64,000 nt of DNA. It comes from Parietaria judaica (taxonomy: Eukaryota; Streptophyta; Magnoliopsida; Rosales; Urticaceae). Below are positions 30,722 through 43,422 of the stretch, one piece after another. Both the position numbers and the translations under genes were made by a program. The stretch covers positions 1,092,001 to 1,156,000 of the forward strand of contig OX940863.1 in NCBI GenBank assembly GCA_954871525.1, written 5' to 3'. The notes under the pieces are model-generated. The model saw only the letters and a list, made by a program, of their open reading frames with translations, made no database searches and was not told where the DNA came from. Every line of letters begins with the position of its first letter. Position 1 is the first letter of the stretch.

Positions 30722-33008
30722 TTAATGACCTAACTGCTTGTAAATTATGACTTAATGAGTTTGCTGTTTGTGTGATTTGCTTGAAGTTTTGGACTTGTTT
30801 TGTTTTTGTTTGTCTTTTTTTTTTTTATAAAAATGAAGTGTTTGTCCTTTTATCAGATATAATAATAATGTGTCAGTGATCTGACGTGTGTATACTTATA
30901 CTAATGGTGTAATAAATATCTAGTCAAAAGTCAAATCTGGATTAGATATGTTTTTAAAACCCGTTCCGGATTGATCCGGTTTCGAGATTTTATTTTTATT
31001 TATTTTTACTTTTTTTTTAGAAAAACTCGGTTTATTTAAAATAATATTTATATATATCCAGCCACGGGTATAGTGGACATTTTAAAGGCTTGGTATATAT
31101 ACTACTTTATGGAGTGAAATAATAGATCTAGAACTAAAATATATTAACATTGTGCTCAATGGCCATTGGCCATGTTTTAGAGACAAACCTAATTAATTTA
31201 CTATCGATAATATGGTTTGGTTAGTAAGTTCTGAGAATCGATATTTATCGCGATCGAAATATATACCGTAAAATAGATTGTATGCCAATATGGTTTGAAA
31301 TTAAAATTATTAAGTTTTTAGAAAAACGTTGAATATTTGGAGTTTAGAAGGGTTTTTATTAGATTATGTAAGAATGAATGTTAAAAATGTATAATTTTTT
31401 TTTAATTTTTAACGATCAAATTTGAGAGTTAAAAAATAATTTTGAAAAATAGTGTCATTTTGTACGAATTTTGTCCTTTACTCGTGCCAAAAGGAGACTA
31501 TTAACACTGCCTTAAAGCTAAATAGTTGATTTTGAATTTCGAAAATTTCGTATTGACCTTCCGAAGAGGCAAGAAGCGGTAGCGATACGTGTCGTACCTT
31601 TTCCATGAGAAAGAGCACTTGCAGTGAAGTTCCGGCACGGAAAAGCTGGTTCGGAGTTCGGTTGGGAGTTAGTTATAAAACTATATAATAGATTCTGTTA
31701 GTAGAGTTTTATGCATGAAGCTGTTGAGAGAATGTTAATGCTATAAATGCAGATCATGTGAGAAGAGTAGTTCGATCGCAAGAAAATAATAAATGCAGAG
31801 AATTCAATTATTGTGGAATTAAGCTCTGAGCGAACTTGAAGAAAAAAGAATTGAGGAATAATTTGCTGCGCAGTATTGTTTTTTATAAATGAAATAATAC
31901 AAGTTACAGTCTTTGACCGTCAAACTTGGTTGATATAATTAAAGAATAAAAATGTTCAATTATATAATTTACTGTCCATTCTTCTTCACATAAATGCAAA
32001 ATTGCTTCTAAACATGCTCAATTATAGGACTAGTCTATCATATCAGTCAATGCAAAATGTAATACTTTGCACAACTTTTTATTTATTAATTAAGGTCAAA
32101 GTTCAAACTATAGACAATCTCTATTTGAATACACTTCATATATATTTTTATTATTTATTTAATAGTTGATAACAAATGATGAATTGAGAGTATATAACAA
32201 TACTTATACTATTGAATTTTGAACATAACAAGTTTTAATCTTTTAGAAAGTGAAAATAAAACCATTTATGAAAGTTTGGTGGGAAATTGAGAAAGAGAGA
32301 ATTCAGACACTTGTAGTAGCTGAAGTCACTGTCCAACTTTCTTTCTTTATTAATTTAATGTAATTTTACTATAAGGAAAACGGCGGTATAAATACTTAAA
32401 GTCTTTGAAAATTTGACTTTAATTTTCAGTTTTTTTATGAGGTGAAAGTTACCAAACTCGTATTTTGTGTTTTTCGTCGTGTTTTCGTATAGAACTGCGC
32501 CACGTGTCACGTTTTTAAACCCATTAAATATAATCTTATTTTTAATTAAAAAAAGTTAAATTTATTTATGACTAATAAACAATAGTATATTTAATGGGCT
32601 TAAAAAAATGATCACATGGCACGGTTCTGAAGAAAAAAAAACATGACGGAAGACACAAAATAAAAATTTGACATCTTTTGCCGGAAAAAAACTAAATGTC
32701 AATTTTTCAAAAACTTTAAATCAAAACAAATCTAATTAAAAAAATGCGTTGCAAAAAAAACTTAATGTGAATTTTTTAAAAACTTTAAATACTTAATGCA
32801 CGAACTCCACACGAAGAGAGAGAGAGAGAGTTCTCCATTGGACAGATCTGACAGAGAGAGAGAGTTGTTTATCGTATTTCTTTCTTTTCGAATCGAATCT
32901 GAGTCCTCGTAATCTCCGCCACATCACGATTTTTCCGATTATTTATCTCACAAAAGATTCCTCATTCCTATACATATACATATACATATATACATATCAT
33001 CCTCCACC
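30722..33008. other. Intergenic region between PV42 and ROD1
   Basis: AT-rich, with no supported gene. It includes the PV42 3' flank, a foldback at 32372-32800, and GA repeats near 32815-32865 in the probable ROD1 leader. Confidence 0.55.
32372..32800. repeat. Foldback element upstream of ROD1, same family as 19085-19445
   Basis: The left arm with AATACTTAAAGTCTTTGAAA is inverted on the right (TTTTTCAAAAACTTTAAAT and a second copy near 32775-32795). Shared internal blocks are GCCACGTGTCACGTTTTTAA and its inverted partner. It ends about 210 bp before the ROD1 start, so it may contribute promoter sequence, including an ACGTG core near 32502. Confidence 0.6.
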
Positions 33009-34754
33009 ATGTCATTCTCACCCCTCAACGGCGTCGTTCCGCCTCCCTCCTCCGCCGTCACCGTCACCCTCAACCGCCGCCGACCCCCCGGCAAGCCCGA
33101 CATGGAGAGCCCCAAGAAGGCCCTCAACGGCGACTCGCCGCCCAAGGCCAGGAAGCCCGCGTTCATGACGTGGACGGCGGAGGACGCCGCCCACGTGGCG
33201 AGGCACCACTGGATGCCGTGCGCATTCTTGGCGGCGATGCTGTTCTTCATGGGCGTGGAGTACACGCTCCGCATGGTCCCCTCGGCGTCGCAGCCGTTCG
33301 ACCTCGGGTTCGTCGCCACGCGCGGCTTCCACCGCGTGCTCGCGGACTCGCCGCACCTCAACACCCTGCTCGCCGCGCTCAATACGGTGATCGATTCTAA
33401 TGTCTTCGATTTATCGAATATTTTTTTGGGTAGAATTTAGATCTGTTTTCTGCATAAACAACTGAATGTATTGATTGAGCATGCAAATTTCGATTCTCAT
33501 TACTATCAAAGATGGATTATGTCACTGGGTTTTTGCGGTTCATTGTTCATACAGAGTCGTGGACCACTTCCAAATGAGTGTAATTGCTGCCCGAGCCATC
33601 GCCCGCCCCGATGGCCCGGGCACCACGAACCCGAGCCTGGGTTTTTACCGTAGACACGGGCCTGCAGCCTATTTTAATATTTTTAAGGGGTAGAAGCGGA
33701 ACAAGATGTCTAGAACCAATTTTCTTCTAAAAAATATTGGTAAGTACTTTTTTTTTTCCCACCGGACAAAGTTACTAAATTTTAGTAATAGCTTGCCACA
33801 TTTAAGTTTTTACCGACTGCTTTGGTACATGTGGAATGCTACGATTAAAATTTGGGGACTTTGTTCGGCTAAAAAAAAAGTACTTATCGTTATTTTTTGA
33901 AAAAAGAATTGATACTTGTGTCGTTAATAATTTTTTCTATAGGAATTTAATTTAATTTTTTTATTTTGGTCTAAAAGTGAGCGGGCACGAGACACAGGCC
34001 ATTTGCAGCCATGGAAAACCCGGGAACGGGCTGCCCGAGCCCAAAAATACCCGAGACTGATTTCCCATTTGTATTCTCTTGCTGTTTATGTGGTGCACTT
34101 TGACCTCATTTAGGACACTGATAATGCAGCAAAAAATGATAGAAAGTAGCACAGTGGTGAATTGGCATTAATTTCTTTGATTTGGATGTGTTGTTAGGTG
34201 TTCGTGGCGATGCAAAGTGCTTATATTTTCTGGACATTCCTGGTTGAAGGTCGCCCAAGAGCCACCATAGCAGCATTGTTCATGTTCACATGCAGGGGCA
34301 TTCTCGGGTATTCCACTCAGCTCCCATTACCACAGGTAAACCAAGCTTTAAATACCATAATTCCTATCATAAATGCACGCACATGCCCCTTTATTGCTGC
34401 TAATAAAGAATGGAATTTTCGCCATTGGTACAGGGGTTTCTGGGATCGGGAGCCGACTTTCCGGTGGGGAACGTGTCGTTTTTCCTGTTCTACTCGGGCC
34501 ATGTGGCGGGGTCGGTGATCGCGTCGCTCGACATGCGACGCATGCGGCGGCGGGGTTTGGCGTTGGCCTTCGACGCGCTAAACGTGCTGCAGGTGCTGCG
34601 GCTGCTGGGCACCAGAGGCCACTACACCATCGACTTGGCCGTCGGGGTCGGGGCCGGGATCCTCTTCGACTCCCTCGCTGGGAAGTACGTCGAGGGCGCC
34701 AAGGCGAAAGAGCCCTTCGCTGAAAAGTTAAACGGCAAACAGACAAACAACTGA
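33009..34754 (+). CDS. ROD1: Phosphatidylcholine:diacylglycerol cholinephosphotransferase (ROD1/PDCT), complete, 3 exons
   Basis: PDCT swaps the phosphocholine headgroup between phosphatidylcholine and diacylglycerol in the ER, moving polyunsaturated acyl chains into seed oil. Exons 33009-33386, 34198-34335 and 34434-34754 sum to 837 nt or 278 residues. The low-complexity N-terminus is followed by membrane segments (FLAAMLFFMGVEYTL, YIFWTFLVEGR). The lipid phosphatase/phosphotransferase motifs CRGILGYSTQLPLP, GNVSFFLFYSGHVAGS and LGTRGHYTIDLAVGVGAGI follow, with the catalytic His and Asp residues intact. It matches Arabidopsis ROD1 (At3g15820, from memory) from TWTAED onward. Exon 1 is very GC-rich. 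Intron 1 (811 bp) holds repeat material. The first in-frame ATG was chosen; it lies directly after CCACC. It is convergent with PIFI. Confidence 0.95.
33587..34058. repeat. Repeat material in ROD1 intron 1
   Basis: GC-rich blocks CTGCCCGAGCC near 33586 and GGGCTGCCCGAGCCC near 34028 bracket AT-rich DNA. An imperfect foldback at 33741-33887 has arms TAAGTACTTTTTTTTTT and AAAAAAAAAGTACTTA. This looks like a nested transposon remnant, but no family can be named and no target duplication was found. Confidence 0.45.
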
Positions 34755-35975
34755 ATGGCATGCCATGGCATGAGTGTAGAGCTACGAGACAGGTGTGTTT
34801 ACTGTGCAGTGGCTTGTAGTTAATACTTGCATGGTTGAATGAGCTGTAGAATTGTCCGATTTGGCTGAAATGGACGTTAAATTTGTGACTTTGTACAGGC
34901 CCAGCGAAACTTGTCTCTTAAGTCTTACCTTTTTTTTTCTCTCTTATTTTTCTTATTACCAACTAATTAGTAAAGATAGAGCAAAATAATATTTCCCAAG
35001 ATGTTACAGTTGGAAAGTATGGACAAATTTGGAGAAAAAACAAAGTTACAGTTCTGCCATTTGTCTGATATTCACAGCATTTATTAAGTGCCATATTAGT
35101 ACAATGTTGGAGCCGTATAATAATAATAATACGTTATTCGTTTATTACGGATTAAGTACTCAATATATCCGAGAGACACATTTTATCGTAATAATGGTAT
35201 TTGTAATATATTTGTAATATATTTGTAATGGGAAACTTCAATAAGTATGTCCGTTGGAGTAAGTGTTTTTGGAAAAGTACCCGAGTTTGATAAATTACAA
35301 AACTATGCCACAAAAGTGTTTATGTAAAGGCAAAAAATGTTTATGTAATATAAACAGTTTTTTGAGCATAGTTTAAAGTGTTAAAAACTGTTTTTGAGCA
35401 TAGTTTAAAGTGTTAAAAACTGTTTAAAAGTGTTTGATTTAAAGAGTAAAAGTGTGTTGGAGCATAGTTTTGTAATTTATCAAACTCGGGTACTTTTCCA
35501 AAAACACTTACTCCAACAGGCATACTTATTGAAGTTTCCCTTTGTAATAACGGGATTATTTGGTCCCAAAATACTATTTTATCGGTATTTATGATTCGAA
35601 TATTCCTATTCCGAGGTGTGACCGAACCTCAGCAATTCCCTACTCTTTTTGCCATTCTGTTTTTGCTAAGAATGTAAAGAATGAAGACTTATTCAAACAA
35701 AAGGTGCATTATAGACATAAATAGCAATATTAAATGCACAATGGTTGATGCTTGACCAGACCTATGACAGTGTTTTTTTTGTATAAGTACCTATCTCTCG
35801 TCTTTATTGCGATGCGTAATTCAACCAGACACGCAAAACCCACCTGAGAGAATAGGCAGAGACTAGGATAAAGTATAATTAGGTATCAAGAAAAAGCACA
35901 TGAGGCAATGCTTTGTATGTGTACACAACCCTTTTCTAAGCTATACATGGTATGGTAAATTGGTAATAATATATG
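34755..35975. other. Convergent gap between ROD1 and PIFI
   Basis: It contains the 3' flanks of both genes and the miniature inverted-repeat element at 35230-35540. I see no coding sequence. Confidence 0.6.
35230..35540. mobile_element. Miniature inverted-repeat element (311 bp)
   Basis: Inverted arms of about 80 bp begin GGGAAACTTCAATAAGTATG and differ at only a couple of bases. The 8-bp flank TTTGTAAT is repeated at 35222-35229 and 35541-35548. The centre has a direct repeat of GAGCATAGTTTAAAGTG. An 8-bp duplication suggests hAT, though the GGGAAA end could also be Mutator-like. Confidence 0.82.
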
Positions 35976-37454
35976 CTAGTCTTCATAGTCCGAGTCAATG
36001 GGGCAAGACCCGTCATCGACATTGGCGAGCGGGTCATACATCGGCGAGTTTGGATCCAAGCAACCCGGCACCAGATTCAGCTCGCAACGATCGCCCTGCA
36101 ACCACGTTTTCAAATGAGCAAAAATTAAGAAAAATCGTATCTTCTTTGAGAAGGATATGAAGAATTTGGCTCACCCCTTCATGGCCCAGATTCCCCATTA
36201 TAGCGCATCGGTTGGTTACTATGTCTGCGTCGGGAAATATCGCTCTGTCGCACGCTCCTTCTTTGTTCAGCTCTTCCGCTAGACCCTGCCACATCGAATC
36301 GATATAAATCCATTCAGAGCGGTGCAACAAAGTCAGATCAGGTGTTTTTTTAGTGCAAATGGTGTGAAGTTACCTCGTTGAAGAATTCGATCTGTTTGTT
36401 CTTCCACCGTCGGGGAACCTGGAATTGCAGCCTGTAAGGACCGTCCCATTCGACTCCGTTCGTAAACGAGAAGATCAAATTCACAGCTGTGAAAACGGAC
36501 ATACATCAGAATCAATTAATCAAATCTAAGATTCAATCGGAATATTTGATTAAATACTGGTTCTCACCGTGCTTCGGAATGCATATTTGGATGCTATATA
36601 TCGGAGAATCGGCTTTTCCCCGAACTTTCTTTCGCATTCCTCTCGGCTCTCCACCGCACATTATAGGCTGATTAAAACCCCCTAAAAAATCAACAAAATT
36701 TACAAACTCAATGGTAATAAGGTTGTCAAAAACGGTCACTAAAAAGAGTGCTTGGTCTCATTATTTACCGTTAAATGCAATCCCGAATTCATCGTTCGGG
36801 GTGATATTATTTGCACTTGGGTTGTAGAAAATCCTTAGGTTCTCTCCCTGTAAAAAACTTTACCGTATTATTTCCATGAAACAACGTAAAAAAAAAGGCG
36901 GTAGATTATAATTTATAGTAAATATGAGCTGTTAAAGCAGGCATGTGACAGTACCGAAGTCGGAGGAAGACCGTTCATGGTTTTCCAGTACACCGGAGCT
37001 TTCCCGAGCTCAAACAAAGTCCACGACGGAAGAACAAACCTGAAACCCGAGTTGGTCAATATGTCACTTGAATTTCTCTTGTATTATACGATTTCGAAAT
37101 AAGCATCGAAAAGAAATACTAAAATTCGAAGAGTGAATTCGAGGCCATACTCTTTGATTTCTTCCGCGACAGAAGCCAAAGTGGTCATAGCAGCATGAAC
37201 TCTCGTACTGATCTTCGCAACTTTCTTCTTCTCCGAGGCGCTTCTCGAGATCAAAGCGCCGCTTATATTGCAAGCTGTTTTCGGAATTACCACCGTTAAC
37301 CACAAAGAACATAAACTTCATGATGAAATCTCAAAGAAAAAGCAATAATTTAAGATCAATATATACCGAGAGAGTTCTGCAGAGGTCGAATAGCTTTCGA
37401 CTTGAGAGTCGAAGCCGAAGAAGACGCAAAGATTGATCCATTTGTCGCCGCCAT
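35976..37454 (-). CDS. PIFI: PIFI (post-illumination chlorophyll fluorescence increase) protein, complete, 8 exons
   Basis: PIFI is a chloroplast stromal protein needed for NDH-dependent reduction of plastoquinone in chlororespiration. On the minus strand the exons are 37367-37454, 37151-37274, 36955-37039, 36769-36847, 36568-36681, 36374-36486, 36175-36285 and 35976-36095. They sum to 834 nt, or 277 residues, close to the 268 I recall for Arabidopsis At3g15840. The Ser/Ala/Lys-rich N-terminus ([20 protein letters not shown]) looks like a plastid transit peptide. The body has [40 protein letters not shown] and [20 protein letters not shown]. The C-terminus is Cys- and Asp-rich, with [20 protein letters not shown] and DDGSCP. 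All junctions are GT-AG in consistent phase. Naming rests on memory of the family plus synteny with ROD1. Confidence 0.88.
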
Positions 37455-39010
37455 TGTTGCAGATTCACAGCAAGAGTATACAAGAGTTTCAAGTTTTAAT
37501 GAGAAGCTAAAGCAACCAGAGACACAAGATTCCACAAATATCTTCTCTTTTCAATACAAGGCAAAATAAAATCTTTAATTTATCTATTTATTTTTCATTT
37601 TATTTGCATGAACAGACAAAAACAAAAGAAACCCGATTGGGGTTTATCTATTAGGATAAAAAATACCTGGTTCTTATTCAATCTCTCCTTTAAACTAGTT
37701 TCTAAAGTCTTTAAGTAATCTGAACACACACACACCCATACATATATATATATATATAATTGTAAAAAAATACAAAGAATCCAACTTTCTCTACATTACG
37801 CAAACGAATTTCCCACTTGAAAATTCAACAAACTTCTCTCATAGCCTCTCTCTCTCCCTACAACGGCTTTGACAAAGTTTGGATTCTACGACGAGACTTT
37901 TGTCAACGCATAGCTTTGGACGCCTGTGTTAACTGTTAAGTACAGAACAACAGTCAATGGCCAGTTTGGTTGACAATGCAAGAAGAATGATTTGGATGTG
38001 GGCAGATTTGTTGTCGTTTTCTGTTTGGGATCACTCTGTCGTAGACACGGAAAGATGTCGTTTAAGGTTTCTGAAACACACAGAACAAAAATATGTCGTT
38101 TCTTGATTTGTTTGACATAAAACAAGTGACCATGCAAACTTTTAAATACGCAATTAAGTCTAACAGTTTAATTTTTTATACTACTCACCATGAAATGATC
38201 CAAACTTATGATAGTTACCATATACAAAAAAATATTTAATTCATTAATTGTGAGAGTTATCGATTTATAGTAATGTATCACCTTCTCTTATAACATCATA
38301 TGATTTATGCAGATTAATTAAGCGAAAAATTGGCTATAATAATTTAGTAGTTCTTTGATAATCAACTTTCATTAAACTATAAAATAAATAAGTTAATTAC
38401 TGCCAAAACCCAAAATGGAGGGAGAATATTAAAAGTCTTTGCTACGTACACTGTGTATAAACTATAAACTATTTAAATCATGCAACTTTTGAGCATTTAT
38501 TTTTATTTATTTAATAGATAAATAATCAACTTTTGAGCAAATGTTGAATATGAGAAGCTTCCCAAAAGAACATTGTTCAACAATTAATACACTAAAAAAC
38601 CATTAGTTTGATTTGAATAATGTTTATAAGTTAATGACTTTATTATAATCCTCCCATTTATGCACTTTTTATGAAAGTCCAATGGAAATGAATTCCATGG
38701 CGACTTGTTCGTTTCTTAGCTCAATGTAACATTAACAATTAGCGCATGAGCAAGTCAAGTTTCTCGAGCAACGAGTCTAATTAGCTTTTGAAGACACACA
38801 CACATTGTTAAATGAATTTGCCATTCTTTTCTACAGTTAGAATTTTGAACCGCACATACACACTATATAGAGACAAATAATAAAAACGTATTAATTATTT
38901 TACGTATAGTAATGGCTACGGCACATATGCACGGGAGCACAAAAGGCGTTACATTTTTCTGAAGTCGATGATATTTATTATTTAATGGTGAAACATATGT
39001 GTGTGTGTGC

Positions 39011-39051
<41 letters not shown>

Positions 39052-39445
39052 GTGTTCCATTTGCATGGGAATGATCGCCTTTGATAGTGCTCCTCAGTCC
39101 TCACAATTTTAAACAACCATTAATCTCTAAAAGCTTTTCACTGCAAAGCATGCTTAGATCATACTTGCCTCATATTATTTCAGGACCAACCCATTAAATA
39201 ATAACAAATATATTTATGTTTTTTCTTCTTCTAATTTATATATATATATAAATATTGTTGTTCATTATGTGGAAAGGGTTTAATCTAATGTAATGTTTAA
39301 CATGCATCATGTAAAATATATTTGTTCGAATTTCAAATATCTAAAAAATAATTTAATTTTGAAGAGAAGAAAATAAAGGAAAGGAAGGATTATTATAAAA
39401 TAAGTAGGTGTGTGATTAAAGGAATTATAAATTACGTTATTAAAA
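37455..39445. other. Intergenic region upstream of PIFI
   Basis: The PIFI leader and promoter lie at the left. The rest is AT-rich with (CA)n, (TA)n and (TG)n(TA)n microsatellites near 37724, 37743 and 39000-39047. Several TGTCGTTT motifs occur near 38010-38100. No gene is supported. Confidence 0.55.
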
Positions 39446-40729
39446 GAGAAAATTACGGCAAAAATATTCAACCTTTGGTCAACGTGTCTCCTGTGTACTC
39501 AACCTTTAAAATTGGCGGCAAAAATACCCAACGTGCGTTGACCGTGACTTTGGCATGAAAACGTTATTTTTCCGTTAACATCCGCCATGTGGCTGTTAAC
39601 GGCAAAAATACCCAAACTTTTTTTTTTTGAAAAAAATTAATTTTTAATTTTTTTAATTTATATTTTTTTTCTTTACTTGATTAGTGAATTCCAAATAGAT
39701 GGAATAACACAGAAGTTAGTCAAAACATCAATTGATTTCTTAATGTGCTTGTATAAGCTACATTTGCTAATAAAAATCTTATTATTATGAGAAATTTTAA
39801 ACATAGCATTACACAAAAGTCGATCATGATATCAATTATCAATTATATGTTAATTTGTTTGGAGAAGCTAATTTGCCAACTAAACCTAATCATGAATAAA
39901 ACAATTACATAGTTAATTTAAGGTTGACAGTCAAACTTTAAACAAAAACCTAATCACATTGTTTTGGTTACATTTGATTGTCTAAATATATAGCATGACA
40001 TAGCATCAAAGAAATATTATAATATATATATATATATATGTGAAACTCTTAGCGCATATATTCTCAAGTTATGACCATTATTTATATTTTTATGTCTTTT
40101 TTTGGTAGGAACATACTTTGAAGTCTTATTTTGTTATAGGGGATACTTTTAGAAACATTAATTAGCCGAGTTAATGTCTTCACATTGCTTCAAATTCTAA
40201 GTATGAACCGAATTAACATCTTCACCATTACCCTTTTCATTGGAAATTGACCGTTTTAGATCGAATTAATACATTCAATTAATGTCTCCGTATTGAAAAA
40301 AAAATGGCTTAAGAATATGTGCCGGTAAAAAATATTATCAATGATCAATCGAATTAATACAGTCAATTAATTTCTCATAATAATAAGATTTTTATTAACA
40401 AACGTAGCTTATACAAGCACATTAAGAAATTAATTGATATTTTGACCAACTTTTGTGTTATTCCATGTATTTGGAATTCAAGTAATTATCACTAATCAAG
40501 TAAAGAAAAAAAATTTAAATTAAAAAATTTAAATTTAATTTTTTTTCAAAAAAAAAGTTTGGGTATTTTTGCCGTTAACGGCCACATGGCGGATGTTAAC
40601 GGAAAAATTAACGTTTTCATGCCAAAGTCACGGTCAACGCACATTGAGTATTTTTACCGCCAGTTTTAAAAGTTGGGTACACGAGAGACACGTTGACCAA
40701 ATGTTAGGTATTTTTGCCGTAATTTTCCC
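39446..40729. mobile_element. Long-TIR Mutator-like element without coding sequence (1284 bp)
   Basis: The ends are GAGAAAATTACGGCAAAAAT and, inverted, GGGAAAATTACGGCAAAAAT. The exact 9-bp duplication TTATTAAAA flanks it (39437-39445 and 40730-40738). The arms extend about 350 bp each, to TAATAAAAATCTTATTATTA on the left and its inverse on the right, at roughly 90% identity by eye. The 570-bp interior is AT-rich with no ORF. It is non-autonomous. Confidence 0.88.
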
Positions 40730-40738
40730 TTATTAAAA

Positions 40739-42880
40739 AAGCATGCTTAATTTTCATGCGAGAAAGCCGAGGTGTTTAAATTTAAAGCATATATTGAACA
40801 TGCTTAGTATACAATGGATTAAACAATAGGTTAACCCATAACTTAGATAAGAGTGTGCACGGTTCGAAACTATAATGATTACTAATTACATACACAAACT
40901 TTTTTTCTCTCTTTTTTTGTGTGACTCATTTGTACAAATACATACATAATAAAGCATAATTAATTCCCTAATTTATAAAGTTTTTCGAGGTTAACAACTT
41001 ATCAAAGTGCTAAATTTTAAGTTTTATGATTATTGAAAGACTCCACAATATTTTTTTTAATTTATTGATGTACCTTTTTATGACTTCATTAGTACCTCAT
41101 CATACACACTCTTCAACAATGTCGCATATAATTCCAAGTTCTCGAAATATGAAAGTATTTAAAAATTATTAATTTGAAAGTATAAAGCTAATCAATTAAG
41201 GGTTTTATCTTCGAGACTAACTAAACCATCAATAGTAGTAGTACATTTATAAATTATAATCATCATGGTTTTAATATATACTTAAATCTTAAATGCAACA
41301 TTTTTTTTGGTCATCCAAATTGAAACATGACTATAAAAGTATTTACATAATTAACAGCCTTTCAACAAAACTAATTAAGTTAAGCCTGAAAAAATGATAA
41401 AGTGATTAAATCTTGAGAATAAAAGTCTTTATTTCCAAAAACTTTGTGTTAATAAATTGATACCCTGAGCTGAGAGGGGTCAGGGACTGAGTTTGACTGT
41501 CACCGGTGAGCTCTTTGCGAAGTCCTTGTCATGCAATTGTGTTAACAAATATACTTTTCTCATAATCAAGACTCAAACACAAAACAGTGATTCCACAAAG
41601 AGACAAAAGCTTGAGTAATACCCACTTTGCCACGTGTCAAGTTAGTTGCAGGCAAGTTCAGCAAAGCGATCACGGGCATTTCCATTTCACGTGCCTCAAT
41701 GCAACGAGTGTTAAAAAAAAAAATCTAAAGATAATAGTGATAAATAAATTTAAATTTAAGAATAACACTTGTCATATATTCGAGTTTTATTTGAACCGAC
41801 CGAAGTATTTAAGTTGCATAAAATCATAAAGTCATCTGTGTTTATAGGTCCTGTGAATATCCATCAATGCTTTTTGCGATGATCATATATAATATTACAG
41901 CCAATGCGCGCATGATTATAAAGAAGTTACAATTAATTGATATAATCTACAACTGTATATTTTTTAAAATGAAAGAATAGAGATAAAATAAAACAATGCA
42001 CTCTTATATGTAACTTAGATACTTTGATGGCTGCAAATAAAACTTGGGCCTGGTCGTTATTTTTTTTTCTTCTTCTTCTTCTAAATTTGAGTACATTTGC
42101 CTTTATTATTATTATTTCTATTTTGAGTACATTTATTTACCTCTATGATTATCATTTCTTTTCTTTCTTGATTCCCTTTTAGTTTATATTTGTTTTCTTT
42201 TTCATAACTAACAGCAATAATAAGAGCATTATAATAGTCAATGATCAAATAATAACAAAAAGGTTTTGTTTTTTATCATTGTAAAAAGTGATAACACATA
42301 CATACATACCTCGGAAAACTGAGAATAAATGAGAGAATAGTTGTACAATGATTTACCCGGAATATATCGCAAAGTAATTTCACATCATTGATTAAAAGGA
42401 AAGGAAAGGAAAGGAAAGGATACACTGGAATTGAATGAGTGGAACATTATCATCGATAAAAGTGTTTCTTTTTCCGGATAAAACCTGAAAGTTTTTCTGC
42501 GAGAGAGAGAGAGAGCGCTTATAACCCTAAAGCGAGAATATCGAAGAAAAGCTGTGGCATGGCCGCAACATATTGAGGTGACAGGTGACCGGCTGCAGGC
42601 AGGTGGTCGGTGGTGCGGCGACGCAGAGACCGCAGTGCCGCCATGGGCTGACAGCACGCGCACCCCACCGGCTAAGGGCTCACCCGGTCACCTCTCTCGT
42701 GCCTTTCCTGGTCCGCTTCATGCCCCACATTCGCCTCGATTTCCCCCTCACAGCACACCTCTCTCTCTCCAATATTATAATAATGGTTTAATGGAATGTA
42801 TTAGATTTAGCAAAGTATAAGGAAAGAGTTATGTGAGTGCGACAGTGCAAAGTGTTGGTTTTTCCCGCTTCTAGAAACCA
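40739..42880. other. Intergenic region upstream of AHP6
   Basis: Mostly AT-rich with no supported gene. It holds an AAAGG-type microsatellite near 42398-42421, G-box-like CCACGTGTCA near 41629, and a GC-rich island at 42547-42775 that is not obviously coding. Confidence 0.5.
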
Positions 42881-42931
42881 CTATATATACACACGCAAAC
42901 CTCTAAACCCCTGAAAACAAAGCGAAAGCAA

Positions 42932-42973
<42 letters not shown>

Positions 42974-43086
42974 GGCGTTGAAAGCTCAAACAGTGATTGC
43001 ACTCGACTCGAACGAAACGACTGTAAAGTCGTTGCTTTGGTCAACTTTGGTTCAGCGAAAGAGACAAAACGGGTTTGCCGGTGTAC
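42881..43086 (+). promoter_or_regulatory. AHP6 TATA box and 5' leader
   Basis: CTATATATAC at 42881-42890 is a good TATA box about 200 bp before the AHP6 start. The predicted leader contains an (AT)n run at about 42937-42968, unusual inside a transcript and likely length-variable. Confidence 0.5.
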
Positions 43087-43386
43087 ATGTTGGGCTTGGG
43101 CGCTGATCGGTTGCGCACCGACATGAATCGCTTGCTCGCTCTTCTCTTTCACCAGGTACTTATACGTATACATATACATGTATATATATATATATATGTA
43201 TATATATAGATATATCATCTTCTTAGCAGTGCTTATACGTATTTATAGGGAGTGTTGGACGAGCAATTCTTGCAGCTGCAACAGCTCCAAGACGAGAGCT
43301 CGCCGAACTTCGTCTCGGAGGTGGTCAACATCTACTTCCATGAGTCTGAGAAGCTCCTAAGAAATCTCAAAGCCTTGCTGTGAGTC

Positions 43387-43422
<36 letters not shown>

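Noticed and set aside
34348..34761. 137-codon Arg/Pro-rich frame opposite ROD1 exon 3
   Set aside because: Shadow of a GC-rich exon, with typical antisense composition.
42554..42820. 88-codon GC-rich frame upstream of AHP6
   Set aside because: No domain or family resemblance, low-complexity composition and no splice context. It is kept only as a composition anomaly.
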